Positions 1 to 7,635 of a DNA stretch of 64,000 bases are shown in pieces. Origin of the DNA: Roseateles depolymerans (GTDB taxonomy: Bacteria > Pseudomonadota > Gammaproteobacteria > Burkholderiales > Burkholderiaceae_C); NCBI GenBank assembly GCA_003241055.1, contig QFOD01000023.1:17570-81569 (forward strand). Reading direction: 5' to 3'. Below the pieces are notes generated by a model. The model saw only the letters and a list, made by a program, of their open reading frames with translations. It was not told the origin of the DNA and did no database searches. Position 1 is the first letter of the stretch. Every line of letters starts with the position of its first letter. The position numbers and the translations under genes are program-made.

Positions 1-167
1 ACGGCGACCCGGCTGCCGGAAGGCAGGGCCAGCGAGCCCAGCCAGTTGGCCAGCATGGCGCTGCCGCGGTCCAGGTCTTGCCAGCTGTAGAGCGCGCCGT
101 CGGCGTCGATGGCGGTGGCGTCGGGTTGCGCGGGAAAACCCGCGCGCAGGGCGAGATAGAGGTTCAT
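1..167 (-). CDS. matB: Malonyl-CoA synthetase-like AMP-forming acyl-CoA ligase, N-terminal fragment
   Basis: Only the first 55 or so codons lie in the window; the rest runs off the left edge. The start is the ATG at 165-167, giving MNLYLALRAGFP, followed by a region with YSWQDLDRGSAMLANWL. This opening closely resembles the N-terminus of Burkholderiales malonyl-CoA synthetases, which convert malonate, CoA and ATP to malonyl-CoA, AMP and pyrophosphate. None of the diagnostic AMP-binding motifs is inside the window, so the substrate is inferred from the N-terminal style alone. Another acyl-CoA ligase of the same superfamily is the main alternative. Confidence 0.7.
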   Translation of the reverse strand, partial: MNLYLALRAGFPAQPDATAIDADGALYSWQDLDRGSAMLANWLGSLALPSGSRVA

Positions 168-216
168 GCTGGCCGCGGATTATGGGTGGCGCCCTGCCAC
201 CCGCCGCCGCCAGCCC

Positions 217-414
217 TCAGGGGCGAAACCAGTCGATCATCAGCGCGAGCAGGCACAGCAGGGGCAGCGCGACGGCCAGGCCTTCCAGCGGATGCCACCC
301 CTGCGGCGGCAGGTTGCCGTAGTCGTCGAAGTCTTCGGCAAAGGCCTCGCTGCGGTAGATCAGGGCGGCGTTGTCCGCCATCTCCATCGAGGTGCCAGGC
401 TGCAGTTCGTTCAT
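217..414 (-). CDS. Small hypothetical protein with one C-terminal membrane segment
   Basis: A 65-residue protein that I do not recognise. The first 45 residues are polar and acidic (AEDFDDYGNL). They are followed by a hydrophobic segment, roughly residues 44-61 (LAVALPLLCLLALMIDW), and a short positively charged end, so a tail-anchored single-pass protein is likely. An AAGGAG ribosome-binding site lies seven bases before the ATG, which supports real translation. It sits between the acyl-CoA ligase start and the lone receiver gene on the same strand, with 49 and 116 base gaps. No function is proposed. Confidence 0.6.
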   Translation of the reverse strand: MNELQPGTSMEMADNAALIYRSEAFAEDFDDYGNLPPQGWHPLEGLAVALPLLCLLALMIDWFRP

Positions 415-530
415 CGTGGGCTCCTTGGGGTGGAGTCCACTGTCGGCGGCCTGTGTTTCAAGCCGGCTTCGGGGGCCGGCCCTTGTGTTTCATTTGTGGC
501 AGAGCGTGTTGCCCTGCCAGGGCACCCGGC

Positions 531-1043
531 TCAGTTCTGGCTGGGCAGCTTCAGCCAGCGTTGCAGCCGGCTGCGCAGTGCGACGAAGTCCAGCGGCTTG
601 GTGAGGTGCTCGTCCATGCCGGCTTCGATGCTGGCGGCCACGTCGGCGTCCAGCGCGTGGGCGGTCAGCGCAAGAATGGGAAAAGCAGGCAGGCTGCCGT
701 CGCGTTGACGCGCGCGCAGGCGCCGGGCGCACTCCAGGCCGTCCATGCCGGGCATCTGGATGTCCATCAGCACCAGGTCGGGCACCGTGTCGGCGCAGGC
801 TTCCAGGGCTTCCAGCCCGTTGCGGGCCAGTCGTGTGCGCACGCCCATCAGGCTCAGGAATTCGAGCGCGACGACCTGGTTGATGTGGTTGTCCTCCACC
901 AGCAGCACCAGGGGCTCGCGCAAAGCGCTGCCCAGGTCCGTATCGGCCGCGCCCGTGGGGGCGCCCTTGGGGCCGGCGGTTCCTCCGCTCAGCCAGACAG
1001 GCGTCGGCAACGACACCTGACCAAGCAGGCTTGACATGTCCAT
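531..1043 (-). CDS. Single-domain response regulator (receiver) with N-terminal extension
   Basis: A 170-residue protein with a CheY-like receiver from about residue 44 to the end. Visible features are the acidic pair in LLVEDNHINQ, the phospho-acceptor Asp94 in LMDIQMPGMDG, the conserved Thr/Ala in LALTAHA, and the Lys of the HLTKPLD motif. There is no output domain. The first 43 residues are Gly/Pro rich and probably disordered. I chose the ATG at 1041-1043 because AAGGA lies five bases upstream; a longer reading frame to 1187 lacks this signal. No kinase is adjacent on this strand, so it is an orphan. The sequence is closest in style to the receivers of hybrid kinases, so it may be a shuttle in a phosphorelay. 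Confidence 0.85.
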   Translation of the reverse strand: MDMSSLLGQVSLPTPVWLSGGTAGPKGAPTGAADTDLGSALREPLVLLVEDNHINQVVALEFLSLMGVRTRLARNGLEALEACADTVPDLVLMDIQMPGMDGLECARRLRARQRDGSLPAFPILALTAHALDADVAASIEAGMDEHLTKPLDFVALRSRLQRWLKLPSQN

Positions 1044-1168
1044 CCGTATCCTTGTGCAGGTTGTTGTTTTTGGTGCCTGGCGACAGGCTGCAACCATTGT
1101 TGCCGGGGAACATGACTCGCGCAACCGCGATATCCATGAAATGAGGGGGTCAGGGCTGGCCTGAGGTG

Positions 1169-1197
1169 CTGACATGCCCTGACACACAGCCTACTTA
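1169..1197 (+). promoter_or_regulatory. Candidate sigma70-type promoter before the double UvrA gene
   Basis: CTGACA at 1169-1174 and TACTTA at 1192-1197 are separated by 17 bases, the usual spacing. The -10 match is weak. A run of nine C residues (1206-1214) lies between the expected transcript start and the ATG at 1232, in the untranslated leader. Confidence 0.35.
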
Positions 1198-1231
1198 AAC
1201 TGCTGCCCCCCCCCTTTGCCAAGACCCCACC

Positions 1232-4200
1232 ATGTCCGACGGGCTGATCCGTATCCGAGGCGCTCGCCAGCACAACCTGAAGAACCTGGACCTCGACCTG
1301 CGCACCGCCGAGCTGACGGTGGTGACCGGGCCCAGCGGGTCCGGCAAGTCCAGTCTGGTGTTCGACACCCTCTATGCCGAAGGGCAGCGCCGTTATGTCG
1401 AGACCTTCTCGGCCTATGCGCGCCAGTTCCTGGACCGCATGGACCGGCCGGCGGTGGACAAGGTGGACGGCGTGCCGCCCGCGATCGCGATCGACCAGAC
1501 CAACCCGGTGCGCACCAGTCGTTCCACTGTCGGAACGATGACCGAGTTGAACGACCATTTAAAGCTGTTGTTCGCGCGTGCAGCGCAACTGTTCGACCGT
1601 CAGACCGCGCTGCCGGTGCGGCACGACACGCCGCAGACCATCTACGAGGAGCTGCGCGAGCGCACGCTGGCCGACGACCCGCGCCTGGTGCTGAGCTTCC
1701 CGGTGGAACTGCCGGCCAACACCACGGCGGAGCAGGTGCAGCAGTGGCTGGCGGCCAGCGGCTTCACCCGCATCCAGGGCGAGCGCGAGCAGGACGGCCG
1801 CAAGATCCTGGACGTGGTGGCCGACCGTTTCCGCTTCCAGGGCGCCGACCGCCAGCGTGTGATGGAGGCCATCGAGCTGGGCCTCAAGCGCGGCCAGGGG
1901 CGGCTGACGGTGTTCGCCGGCGCCGAGGGTGAGCAGGTCTGGAAGTTCTCCACCGGCCTGCACTGCCCCGAGAGCGATCTGCGTTACGCCGACCCGCAGC
2001 CGGCGTTGTTTTCTTTCAACTCCGCGTTCGGCGCCTGCGAGACCTGCCGCGGTTTCGGCCGTGTGATCGGCGTGGACCTGGGCCTGGTGATCCCGGACGA
2101 GCGCAAGACGCTGCGCGGCGGCGCGATCAAGCCGCTGCAGACCCCCGCCTGGGCGGACTCGCAGGAAGACCTGCTGAAGTACGCCGGCGAGGCCGGCATT
2201 CCGCGCGACACCGCCTGGAAGGATCTGAGCGCCGAGCAGCGTCACTGGGTCATCGAAGGCTCGCCCAACTGGACCGGCAACTGGAACAAGCAGTGGTACG
2301 GCGTGCGGCGCTTCTTCGACTACCTGGAGAGCAAGGCCTACAAGATGCACATCCGGGTGCTGCTGTCCAAGTACCGCAGCTACACGGAATGCCCCACCTG
2401 CCGCGGCGCGCGGCTCAAGACCGAGGCGCTGCTGTGGCGCGTGGGCTCGCGCGCGCTGGCGGACGCGGCCATGCCGCCGGCCCAGCGCTTTCTGCCCCAG
2501 GGCGTGGGCTGGCGCCGCGAGCAGCTGGAGGCGCTGCCGGGCCTGTGCCTGCACGACCTGATGCAGCTGCCCATCCACCGGCTGCGCGACTTCGTCGACG
2601 GCCTGCAGCTGCCCAGCACCCTGCTGGACGAGGCGCTGAAGCTGCTGCTGGACGAGATCCGCCACCGCACGCGCTACCTCTGCGACGTGGGCCTGGGCTA
2701 TCTGACGCTGGACCGCCAGAGCCGCACGCTGTCGGGCGGCGAGGTGCAGCGCATCAACCTGACTACGGCCCTGGGCACCAGCCTGGTCAACACGCTGTTC
2801 GTGCTGGACGAGCCCAGCATCGGCCTGCACCCGCGCGACATGAACCGCATCGTGCAGGCCATGCAGCGCCTGCGCGATGCCGGCAACACGCTGGTGGTGG
2901 TGGAGCATGACCCGGCGGTGATGCTGGCCGCCGACCGGCTCATCGACATGGGCCCGGGCCCGGGCGAGCGCGGCGGGCAGATCGTGTTCGATGGCACGCC
3001 CGAGGAAATCCGCGCGGCCGACACGCTGACCGGTGCCTACCTGGGTGCGCGCAAGCATGTGGGCATGGGCCTCAAGCGCGCGGTGGACGGCGCCACGCCC
3101 AAGCTCATCCTGGAGGGTGCGCGCGAGCACAACCTGAGGAATGTCAGCGTGGAGTTCCCGCTGCAGCGCCTGGTGGTGGTGACCGGCGTGTCGGGTTCGG
3201 GCAAGAGCACGCTGATGCAGGACGTGCTGTATCCGGCGCTGGCCCGCCAGTTCGGCAAGGCCACCGAGGCGCCGGGTGCGCACGATCAGCTGCTAGGGGC
3301 CGACCACCTGGCCGATGCGGTGTTCGTGGACCAGTCACCCATAGGCAAGACCGCGCGCTCCAACCCGGCCAGCTATGTGGGCGCCTTCGACGAGATCCGC
3401 AAGCTGTTGGCCGACGCGCCGCTGGCGCGCGAGCGCAGCTACACGGCCGGCATGTTCAGCTTCAACGCCGGCGACGGCCGCTGCCCCACCTGCGGCGGCT
3501 CGGGCTTCGAGCATGTGGAGATGCAGTTCCTCAGCGACGTCTACCTGCGCTGCCCGGACTGTGACGGCAAGCGCTTCCGCGCCGAGATGCTGGATGTGAA
3601 GCTGTCGCTGGGTGAGGGCCGCGAGCTGTCGGTGGCCGACGTGCTGGAGCTCACCGTGGCCGAGGCGGTGCAGCTGTTTGCGCCCTGGCGTGCGGTGGTC
3701 GCCAAGCTGCAGCCCATCCTGGACGTGGGCCTGGAATATGTGAAGCTGGGCCAGCCCGTGCCCACGCTGTCGGGCGGCGAGGCGCAGCGCCTCAAGCTGG
3801 CCGGCTTCCTGGCCGAGGCCGCCAGCAGCCCGCGCTTCGGCGTGGCCAAGAAGGGCACGCTGTTCCTGTTCGACGAGCCCACCACCGGCCTGCACTTCGA
3901 CGACATCGCCAAGCTGATGCGCGCGATGCGCAAGCTGCTGGCGGCCGGGCATTCGCTGATCCTGATCGAGCACAACCTCGACGTGATACGCGCGGCCGAC
4001 TGGCTGATCGACCTCGGCCCCGAGGGCGGTGAGGACGGCGGCGAGATCGTCTGCGTGGGCACGCCCGAGAGCGTGGCCCAGCATCCGCGCTCGCACACCG
4101 CCGCGGCGCTGCGCGAGTACGCGCTGCACATGGACCGCGCGGCCGTGCCGGTGGAGGAGGGCCGGCCGCTGCAGCAGCTGATACGCGCGCGCCGCCAGGC

Positions 4201-6862
4201 CGACGAGGCGATACAGATCGTCAATGCGCGCGAGCACAACCTGCGCGGCGTCAACGTGGACATCCCGCGCGGCAAGTTCAATGTGGTGACCGGCGTGTCG
4301 GGCTCGGGCAAGAGCACGCTGGCCTTCGACATCCTCTTCAACGAGGGCCAGCGCCGCTATCTCGAATCGCTGAACGCCTATGCGCGCAGCATCGTGCAGC
4401 CTGCGGGCCGGCCCGAGGTGGACGCGGTCTGGGGCATTCCGCCCACCGTCGCCATCGAGCAGCGGCTGTCGCGCGGCGGCCGCAAGAGCACGGTGGCCAC
4501 CACCACCGAGGTCTGGCACTTCCTGCGCCTGCTCTACGTGAAGCTGGGCGTGCAGCGCTGCGTGAACGATGGCACGCCGGTGCGGCCGCAGAGCGTGGAG
4601 AGCATCGCGGCCCAGCTGCTGCGCGACTACCGCGGCCAGCACATCGGCCTGCTGGCGCCGCTGGTGGTCAACCGCAAGGGCGTCTACACCGACCTGGCCA
4701 AGTGGGCCAAGGGCCGCGGCCACACGCATCTGCGCGTGGACGGCGAGTTCCTGCCCACCAGCCCCTGGCCACGCCTGGACCGCTTCAAGGAGCACACGCT
4801 GGAGCTGCCGGTGGGCGATCTGGTCGTCACGCCCGAGCGCGAGGCCGAGCTGCGCGAACTGCTCGCGAAGGCGCTGGACGCTGGCAAGGGCGTGCTGCAT
4901 GTGCTGAGCCCGCTGGACGGCCTCAGCGAGGCGCTGGCCCGCGGCGAGACCGGTGCCGGCCTGGGCGCGCTCAAGGTGTTCTCCACCAAGCGCGCCTGCC
5001 CGACCTGTGGCACCAGCTACCCCGAGCTGGACCCGCGCCTGTTCTCCTACAACTCCAAGCACGGCTGGTGCACCAGCTGCGTGGGGACGGGTCTTGCGCT
5101 GACCCGCGAGCAGCGCCGCGCGCTGGACGACAGCCAGCAGGATGACGACAACCGCGGCCGCGAGCAGAGCTTCCCGGCCGAGGAGGCCGAGGTCGAGGGC
5201 TTGTCCGACCAGCCCTGCCCGGACTGCCACGGCACCCGCCTCAACCCCACCGCGCGCTCGGTGGAGTTCGACGGCCAGGCCATAGGCGCGGTGGCCGCGT
5301 GGAGCGTGCGCGAGGCGCGCGAGTGGGTGGCCGCGCTGCGCCTGGAAGGGCGCGATGCCGACATCGCACGCGACGTGGTGGCCGAGATCCTGGGCCGGCT
5401 GCAGTTCCTGGAAGAGGTGGGCCTGGGCTATCTGACGCTGGACCGCGCCGCACCCACGCTGTCGGGCGGCGAGGCCCAGCGCATACGCCTGGCCGCGCAG
5501 CTGGGCAGCAATCTGCAGGGCGTCTGCTATGTGCTGGATGAGCCCACGATCGGCCTGCATCCGCGTGACAACCAGATCCTCCTGAAGGCGCTGGCCACGC
5601 TGGGCGACAAGGGAAACACGCTGGTCGTCGTGGAGCACGACGAGGACACCATTCGCCGCGCCGATCACATCATCGACATCGGCCCCGGCGCGGGCAAGCG
5701 CGGCGGCCGTGTGGTGGCCCAGGGCACGGCGGCCGAGCTGGCGGCCCAGCCGGACTCCACCACCGGCCGCATGCTGGCCCATCCGCTGATCCACCCGTTG
5801 CAGGGCCGCCGCCCGCTGGACACCGACGGCCCGCGCCTGAGCGTGCTGAACGCGTCGCTGCACAACCTGCAGGGCGTGACGGTGGATGTGCCGCTGAAGC
5901 GCCTGGTGGCCGTGACCGGCGTGTCGGGCTCGGGCAAGTCCACGCTGGCGCGTGACGTGCTGCTGGCCAACATGGCCGTCGCCGTGCCGCTGCGCAAGGC
6001 ACCGGCCCACTGGCTGGGCTGCGAGGCCATCACCGGCCACGAGCAGGTGGACCGCGTGCTGGAGGTGGACCAGACGCCCATCGGCAAGACGCCGCGCTCC
6101 TGCCCGGCCACCTACATCGGCTTCTGGGATGCGATCCGCAAGCTCTTTGCCGAGACGCTGGAGGCCAAGGCGCGCGGCTATGCGCCGGGGCGCTTCAGCT
6201 TCAACACCGGCGCGGGCCGCTGCCCGGGCTGTGAGGGCCAGGGCATGAAGACCATAGAGATGAGCTTCCTGCCCGATGTGAAGGTGCCCTGCGACCAGTG
6301 CCATGGCCAGCGCTTCAACCCCGAGACACTGGGCGTGAGCTGGCGGGGCAAGAGCATCGGCGACGTGCTGGCGATGGAGGTGGACGAGGCGGTGGAGTTC
6401 TTCGCGTCCATGCCGGCCATCGCCCATCCGCTGCAGTTGCTGAAGGACGTGGGCCTGGGCTACCTGACGCTGGGCCAGCCCTCGCCGACGTTGTCGGGCG
6501 GCGAGGCGCAGCGCATCAAGCTGGTGAGCGAGCTGGTGAAGGTGCGCGATGACGTCACGCGCCGCGGCCAGAAGGCGCCGCACACGCTGTACGTGCTGGA
6601 CGAGCCCACCGTGGGCCTGCACATGGCGGACGTGGAGAAGCTGATCCGCGTGCTGCACCGGCTGGTGGACGGCGGCCATTCGGTCGTTGTCATCGAACAC
6701 GACCTGGACGTGATCGCCGAGGCCGACTGGGTGCTGGACCTGGGGCCTGAGGGTGGCACGGCCGGCGGCCGCGTGGTGGTGGCCGGCACGCCGGAGGACG
6801 TGGTGGCGAGTGGCAGCCACACGGGGGTGGCGTTGGGGCCGGTGCTCGCGCGCAAGGGGTGA
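1232..6862 (+). CDS. uvrA: Double-length UvrA-type excinuclease ATPase (two UvrA units in tandem)
   Basis: At 1876 residues this is twice the length of canonical UvrA (about 940). Four ABC ATPase half-sites are visible: P-loops near residues 33 (GPSGSGKSS), 652, 1021 and 1563 (GVSGSGKST), and LSGGE signatures near 500, 846, 1410 and 1756, with DEPxxGLH Walker B/D-loop motifs. The order is that of two complete UvrA proteins joined head to tail. Zinc-finger pairs are present (for example CPTCGGSG and CPDCDGKRF in unit 1, CPGCEGQG and CDQCHGQRF in unit 2). In unit 1 the first pair is degenerate (CPES, Cys245). UvrA normally dimerises, scans DNA for lesions and hands it to UvrB; this protein may be a covalent dimer. 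No uvrB or uvrC is nearby. It is monocistronic as far as seen. The start ATG has no strong ribosome-binding site. Confidence 0.92.
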   Translation: MSDGLIRIRGARQHNLKNLDLDLRTAELTVVTGPSGSGKSSLVFDTLYAEGQRRYVETFSAYARQFLDRMDRPAVDKVDGVPPAIAIDQTNPVRTSRSTVGTMTELNDHLKLLFARAAQLFDRQTALPVRHDTPQTIYEELRERTLADDPRLVLSFPVELPANTTAEQVQQWLAASGFTRIQGEREQDGRKILDVVADRFRFQGADRQRVMEAIELGLKRGQGRLTVFAGAEGEQVWKFSTGLHCPESDLRYADPQPALFSFNSAFGACETCRGFGRVIGVDLGLVIPDERKTLRGGAIKPLQTPAWADSQEDLLKYAGEAGIPRDTAWKDLSAEQRHWVIEGSPNWTGNWNKQWYGVRRFFDYLESKAYKMHIRVLLSKYRSYTECPTCRGARLKTEALLWRVGSRALADAAMPPAQRFLPQGVGWRREQLEALPGLCLHDLMQLPIHRLRDFVDGLQLPSTLLDEALKLLLDEIRHRTRYLCDVGLGYLTLDRQSRTLSGGEVQRINLTTALGTSLVNTLFVLDEPSIGLHPRDMNRIVQAMQRLRDAGNTLVVVEHDPAVMLAADRLIDMGPGPGERGGQIVFDGTPEEIRAADTLTGAYLGARKHVGMGLKRAVDGATPKLILEGAREHNLRNVSVEFPLQRLVVVTGVSGSGKSTLMQDVLYPALARQFGKATEAPGAHDQLLGADHLADAVFVDQSPIGKTARSNPASYVGAFDEIRKLLADAPLARERSYTAGMFSFNAGDGRCPTCGGSGFEHVEMQFLSDVYLRCPDCDGKRFRAEMLDVKLSLGEGRELSVADVLELTVAEAVQLFAPWRAVVAKLQPILDVGLEYVKLGQPVPTLSGGEAQRLKLAGFLAEAASSPRFGVAKKGTLFLFDEPTTGLHFDDIAKLMRAMRKLLAAGHSLILIEHNLDVIRAADWLIDLGPEGGEDGGEIVCVGTPESVAQHPRSHTAAALREYALHMDRAAVPVEEGRPLQQLIRARRQADEAIQIVNAREHNLRGVNVDIPRGKFNVVTGVSGSGKSTLAFDILFNEGQRRYLESLNAYARSIVQPAGRPEVDAVWGIPPTVAIEQRLSRGGRKSTVATTTEVWHFLRLLYVKLGVQRCVNDGTPVRPQSVESIAAQLLRDYRGQHIGLLAPLVVNRKGVYTDLAKWAKGRGHTHLRVDGEFLPTSPWPRLDRFKEHTLELPVGDLVVTPEREAELRELLAKALDAGKGVLHVLSPLDGLSEALARGETGAGLGALKVFSTKRACPTCGTSYPELDPRLFSYNSKHGWCTSCVGTGLALTREQRRALDDSQQDDDNRGREQSFPAEEAEVEGLSDQPCPDCHGTRLNPTARSVEFDGQAIGAVAAWSVREAREWVAALRLEGRDADIARDVVAEILGRLQFLEEVGLGYLTLDRAAPTLSGGEAQRIRLAAQLGSNLQGVCYVLDEPTIGLHPRDNQILLKALATLGDKGNTLVVVEHDEDTIRRADHIIDIGPGAGKRGGRVVAQGTAAELAAQPDSTTGRMLAHPLIHPLQGRRPLDTDGPRLSVLNASLHNLQGVTVDVPLKRLVAVTGVSGSGKSTLARDVLLANMAVAVPLRKAPAHWLGCEAITGHEQVDRVLEVDQTPIGKTPRSCPATYIGFWDAIRKLFAETLEAKARGYAPGRFSFNTGAGRCPGCEGQGMKTIEMSFLPDVKVPCDQCHGQRFNPETLGVSWRGKSIGDVLAMEVDEAVEFFASMPAIAHPLQLLKDVGLGYLTLGQPSPTLSGGEAQRIKLVSELVKVRDDVTRRGQKAPHTLYVLDEPTVGLHMADVEKLIRVLHRLVDGGHSVVVIEHDLDVIAEADWVLDLGPEGGTAGGRVVVAGTPEDVVASGSHTGVALGPVLARKG

Positions 6863-6901
6863 GGCTCGACAGGAGTGCTCGTGTCGGGGTCGTGCGTTTC
6901 A

Positions 6902-7014
6902 GGTAGCTCTTGCGATGAACCTTCGCTACTCGCAGCACCGAGCCGGGAGTCCGCCCCGGCGGGCGGGTAACTTTTCTCTGTCGCGCCAGAGAAAAGTCAC
7001 CAAAAGAGAGGCGC
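6902..7014 (+). repeat. Outer arm, left copy
   Basis: It pairs with 7395-7508 on the opposite strand. The best-conserved part is 6964-7014, including GGGTAACTTTTCTCTGTCGC and AAAAGTCACCAAAAGAG, which is nearly identical in the other arm. Toward 6902 the match weakens but remains clear (ACTCGCAGCACCG is shared). Confidence 0.85.
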
Positions 7015-7079
7015 TGAACCGCACCGTGCTCAGCTTCTGAGACGCGGTCCGCCACGTCCACAAACGCTTGCATCGAGGG

Positions 7080-7115
7080 CAGAAGCGAGCCGCTGCGCTC
7101 TCGCGGTGGACTTGT
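7080..7115 (+). repeat. Inner 36-base arm, left copy
   Basis: Begins CAGAAGCGAGCCGCTG and ends CGGTGGACTTGT. It is a perfect reverse complement of 7307-7342. Confidence 0.95.
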
Positions 7116-7192
7116 CATCGCCCGGTGAGCTCGGACCTGTGCGCCGTCCGACGCGCGGCTGCACGCCGTGCTCACGAGTAAAGCCTGGGGCA

Positions 7193-7210
7193 GCGCCGCT
7201 GGTGCGGCGC
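7193..7210. repeat. Central hairpin of the palindrome
   Basis: GCGCCGC at 7193-7199 pairs with GCGGCGC at 7204-7210 across a TGGT loop. It is flanked by a perfect 16-base inverted repeat at 7153-7168 and 7254-7269. Confidence 0.8.
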
Positions 7211-7306
7211 GGCTTGGTGCGTAGCGCGTATTTGCTTTGACACCCTCAGGCGTCGGCGTGCAGCCGCGCCTTGACCGGCGTGAAGGGACTATGGCTGGTG
7301 CTCTTC

Positions 7307-7342
7307 ACAAGTCCACCGCGAGAGCGCAGCGGCTCGCTTCTG
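7307..7342 (-). repeat. Inner 36-base arm, right copy
   Basis: Perfect reverse complement of 7080-7115; 191 bases separate the two arms. Confidence 0.95.
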
Positions 7343-7394
7343 GCCTCCAGGCCGCAGCTCCCGATCAAGCGGGCTCGCAGTGGCTGTGGAATTA

Positions 7395-7508
7395 GCGCTT
7401 CTCTTTTGGTGACTTTTCTCTGGCGCGACAGAGAAAAGTTACCCGCCCTCGCGGGGCGGATTCCCGCGGCGGTGCTGCGAGTTGCAAAGGTTCAGGGCAA
7501 GAGCCACC
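7395..7508 (-). repeat. Outer arm, right copy
   Basis: Imperfect reverse complement of 6902-7014. Short reading frames crossing it encode VTFLWRDREKLP-type peptides, which are a by-product of the repeat and not a gene. Confidence 0.85.
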
Positions 7509-7635
7509 GATCGGCCGGCACGCGCGGCGACGCAGCCAATATCTCCGGCCAAACCCGCCGTGACGAATGGTCCCCACCCCCGCCCTTCCTAGAATTCGCC
7601 GCCCCCACCCGGGGCACCATTTTCAGGAGATCCCC

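Larger units (their letters stand above)
6902..7508. repeat. Nested long palindromic intergenic element (about 600 bases)
   Basis: The 773-base gap between the UvrA gene and the peptidase holds no convincing gene. It is built of inverted repeats sharing one centre near 7201-7211. The outer arms are 6902-7014 and 7395-7508 (imperfect). The inner arms 7080-7115 and 7307-7342 are a perfect 36-base match. The innermost arms 7153-7168 and 7254-7269 are a perfect 16-base match. A hairpin at 7193-7210 lies at the axis. The outer arm contains the GTCACCAAAAGAGA and CTTTTCTCTG blocks, which resemble dispersed intergenic repeats of Burkholderiales and Xanthomonadales genomes (from memory). Bases 6863-6901 and 7509-7635 hold nothing else recognisable. 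Confidence 0.85.

Noticed and set aside
3335..6820. Long minus-strand reading frame (1161 codons) opposite the UvrA gene
   Set aside because: A shadow of the strongly biased GC-rich coding strand. It shows no motif and has low-complexity His/Gln/Ala composition.
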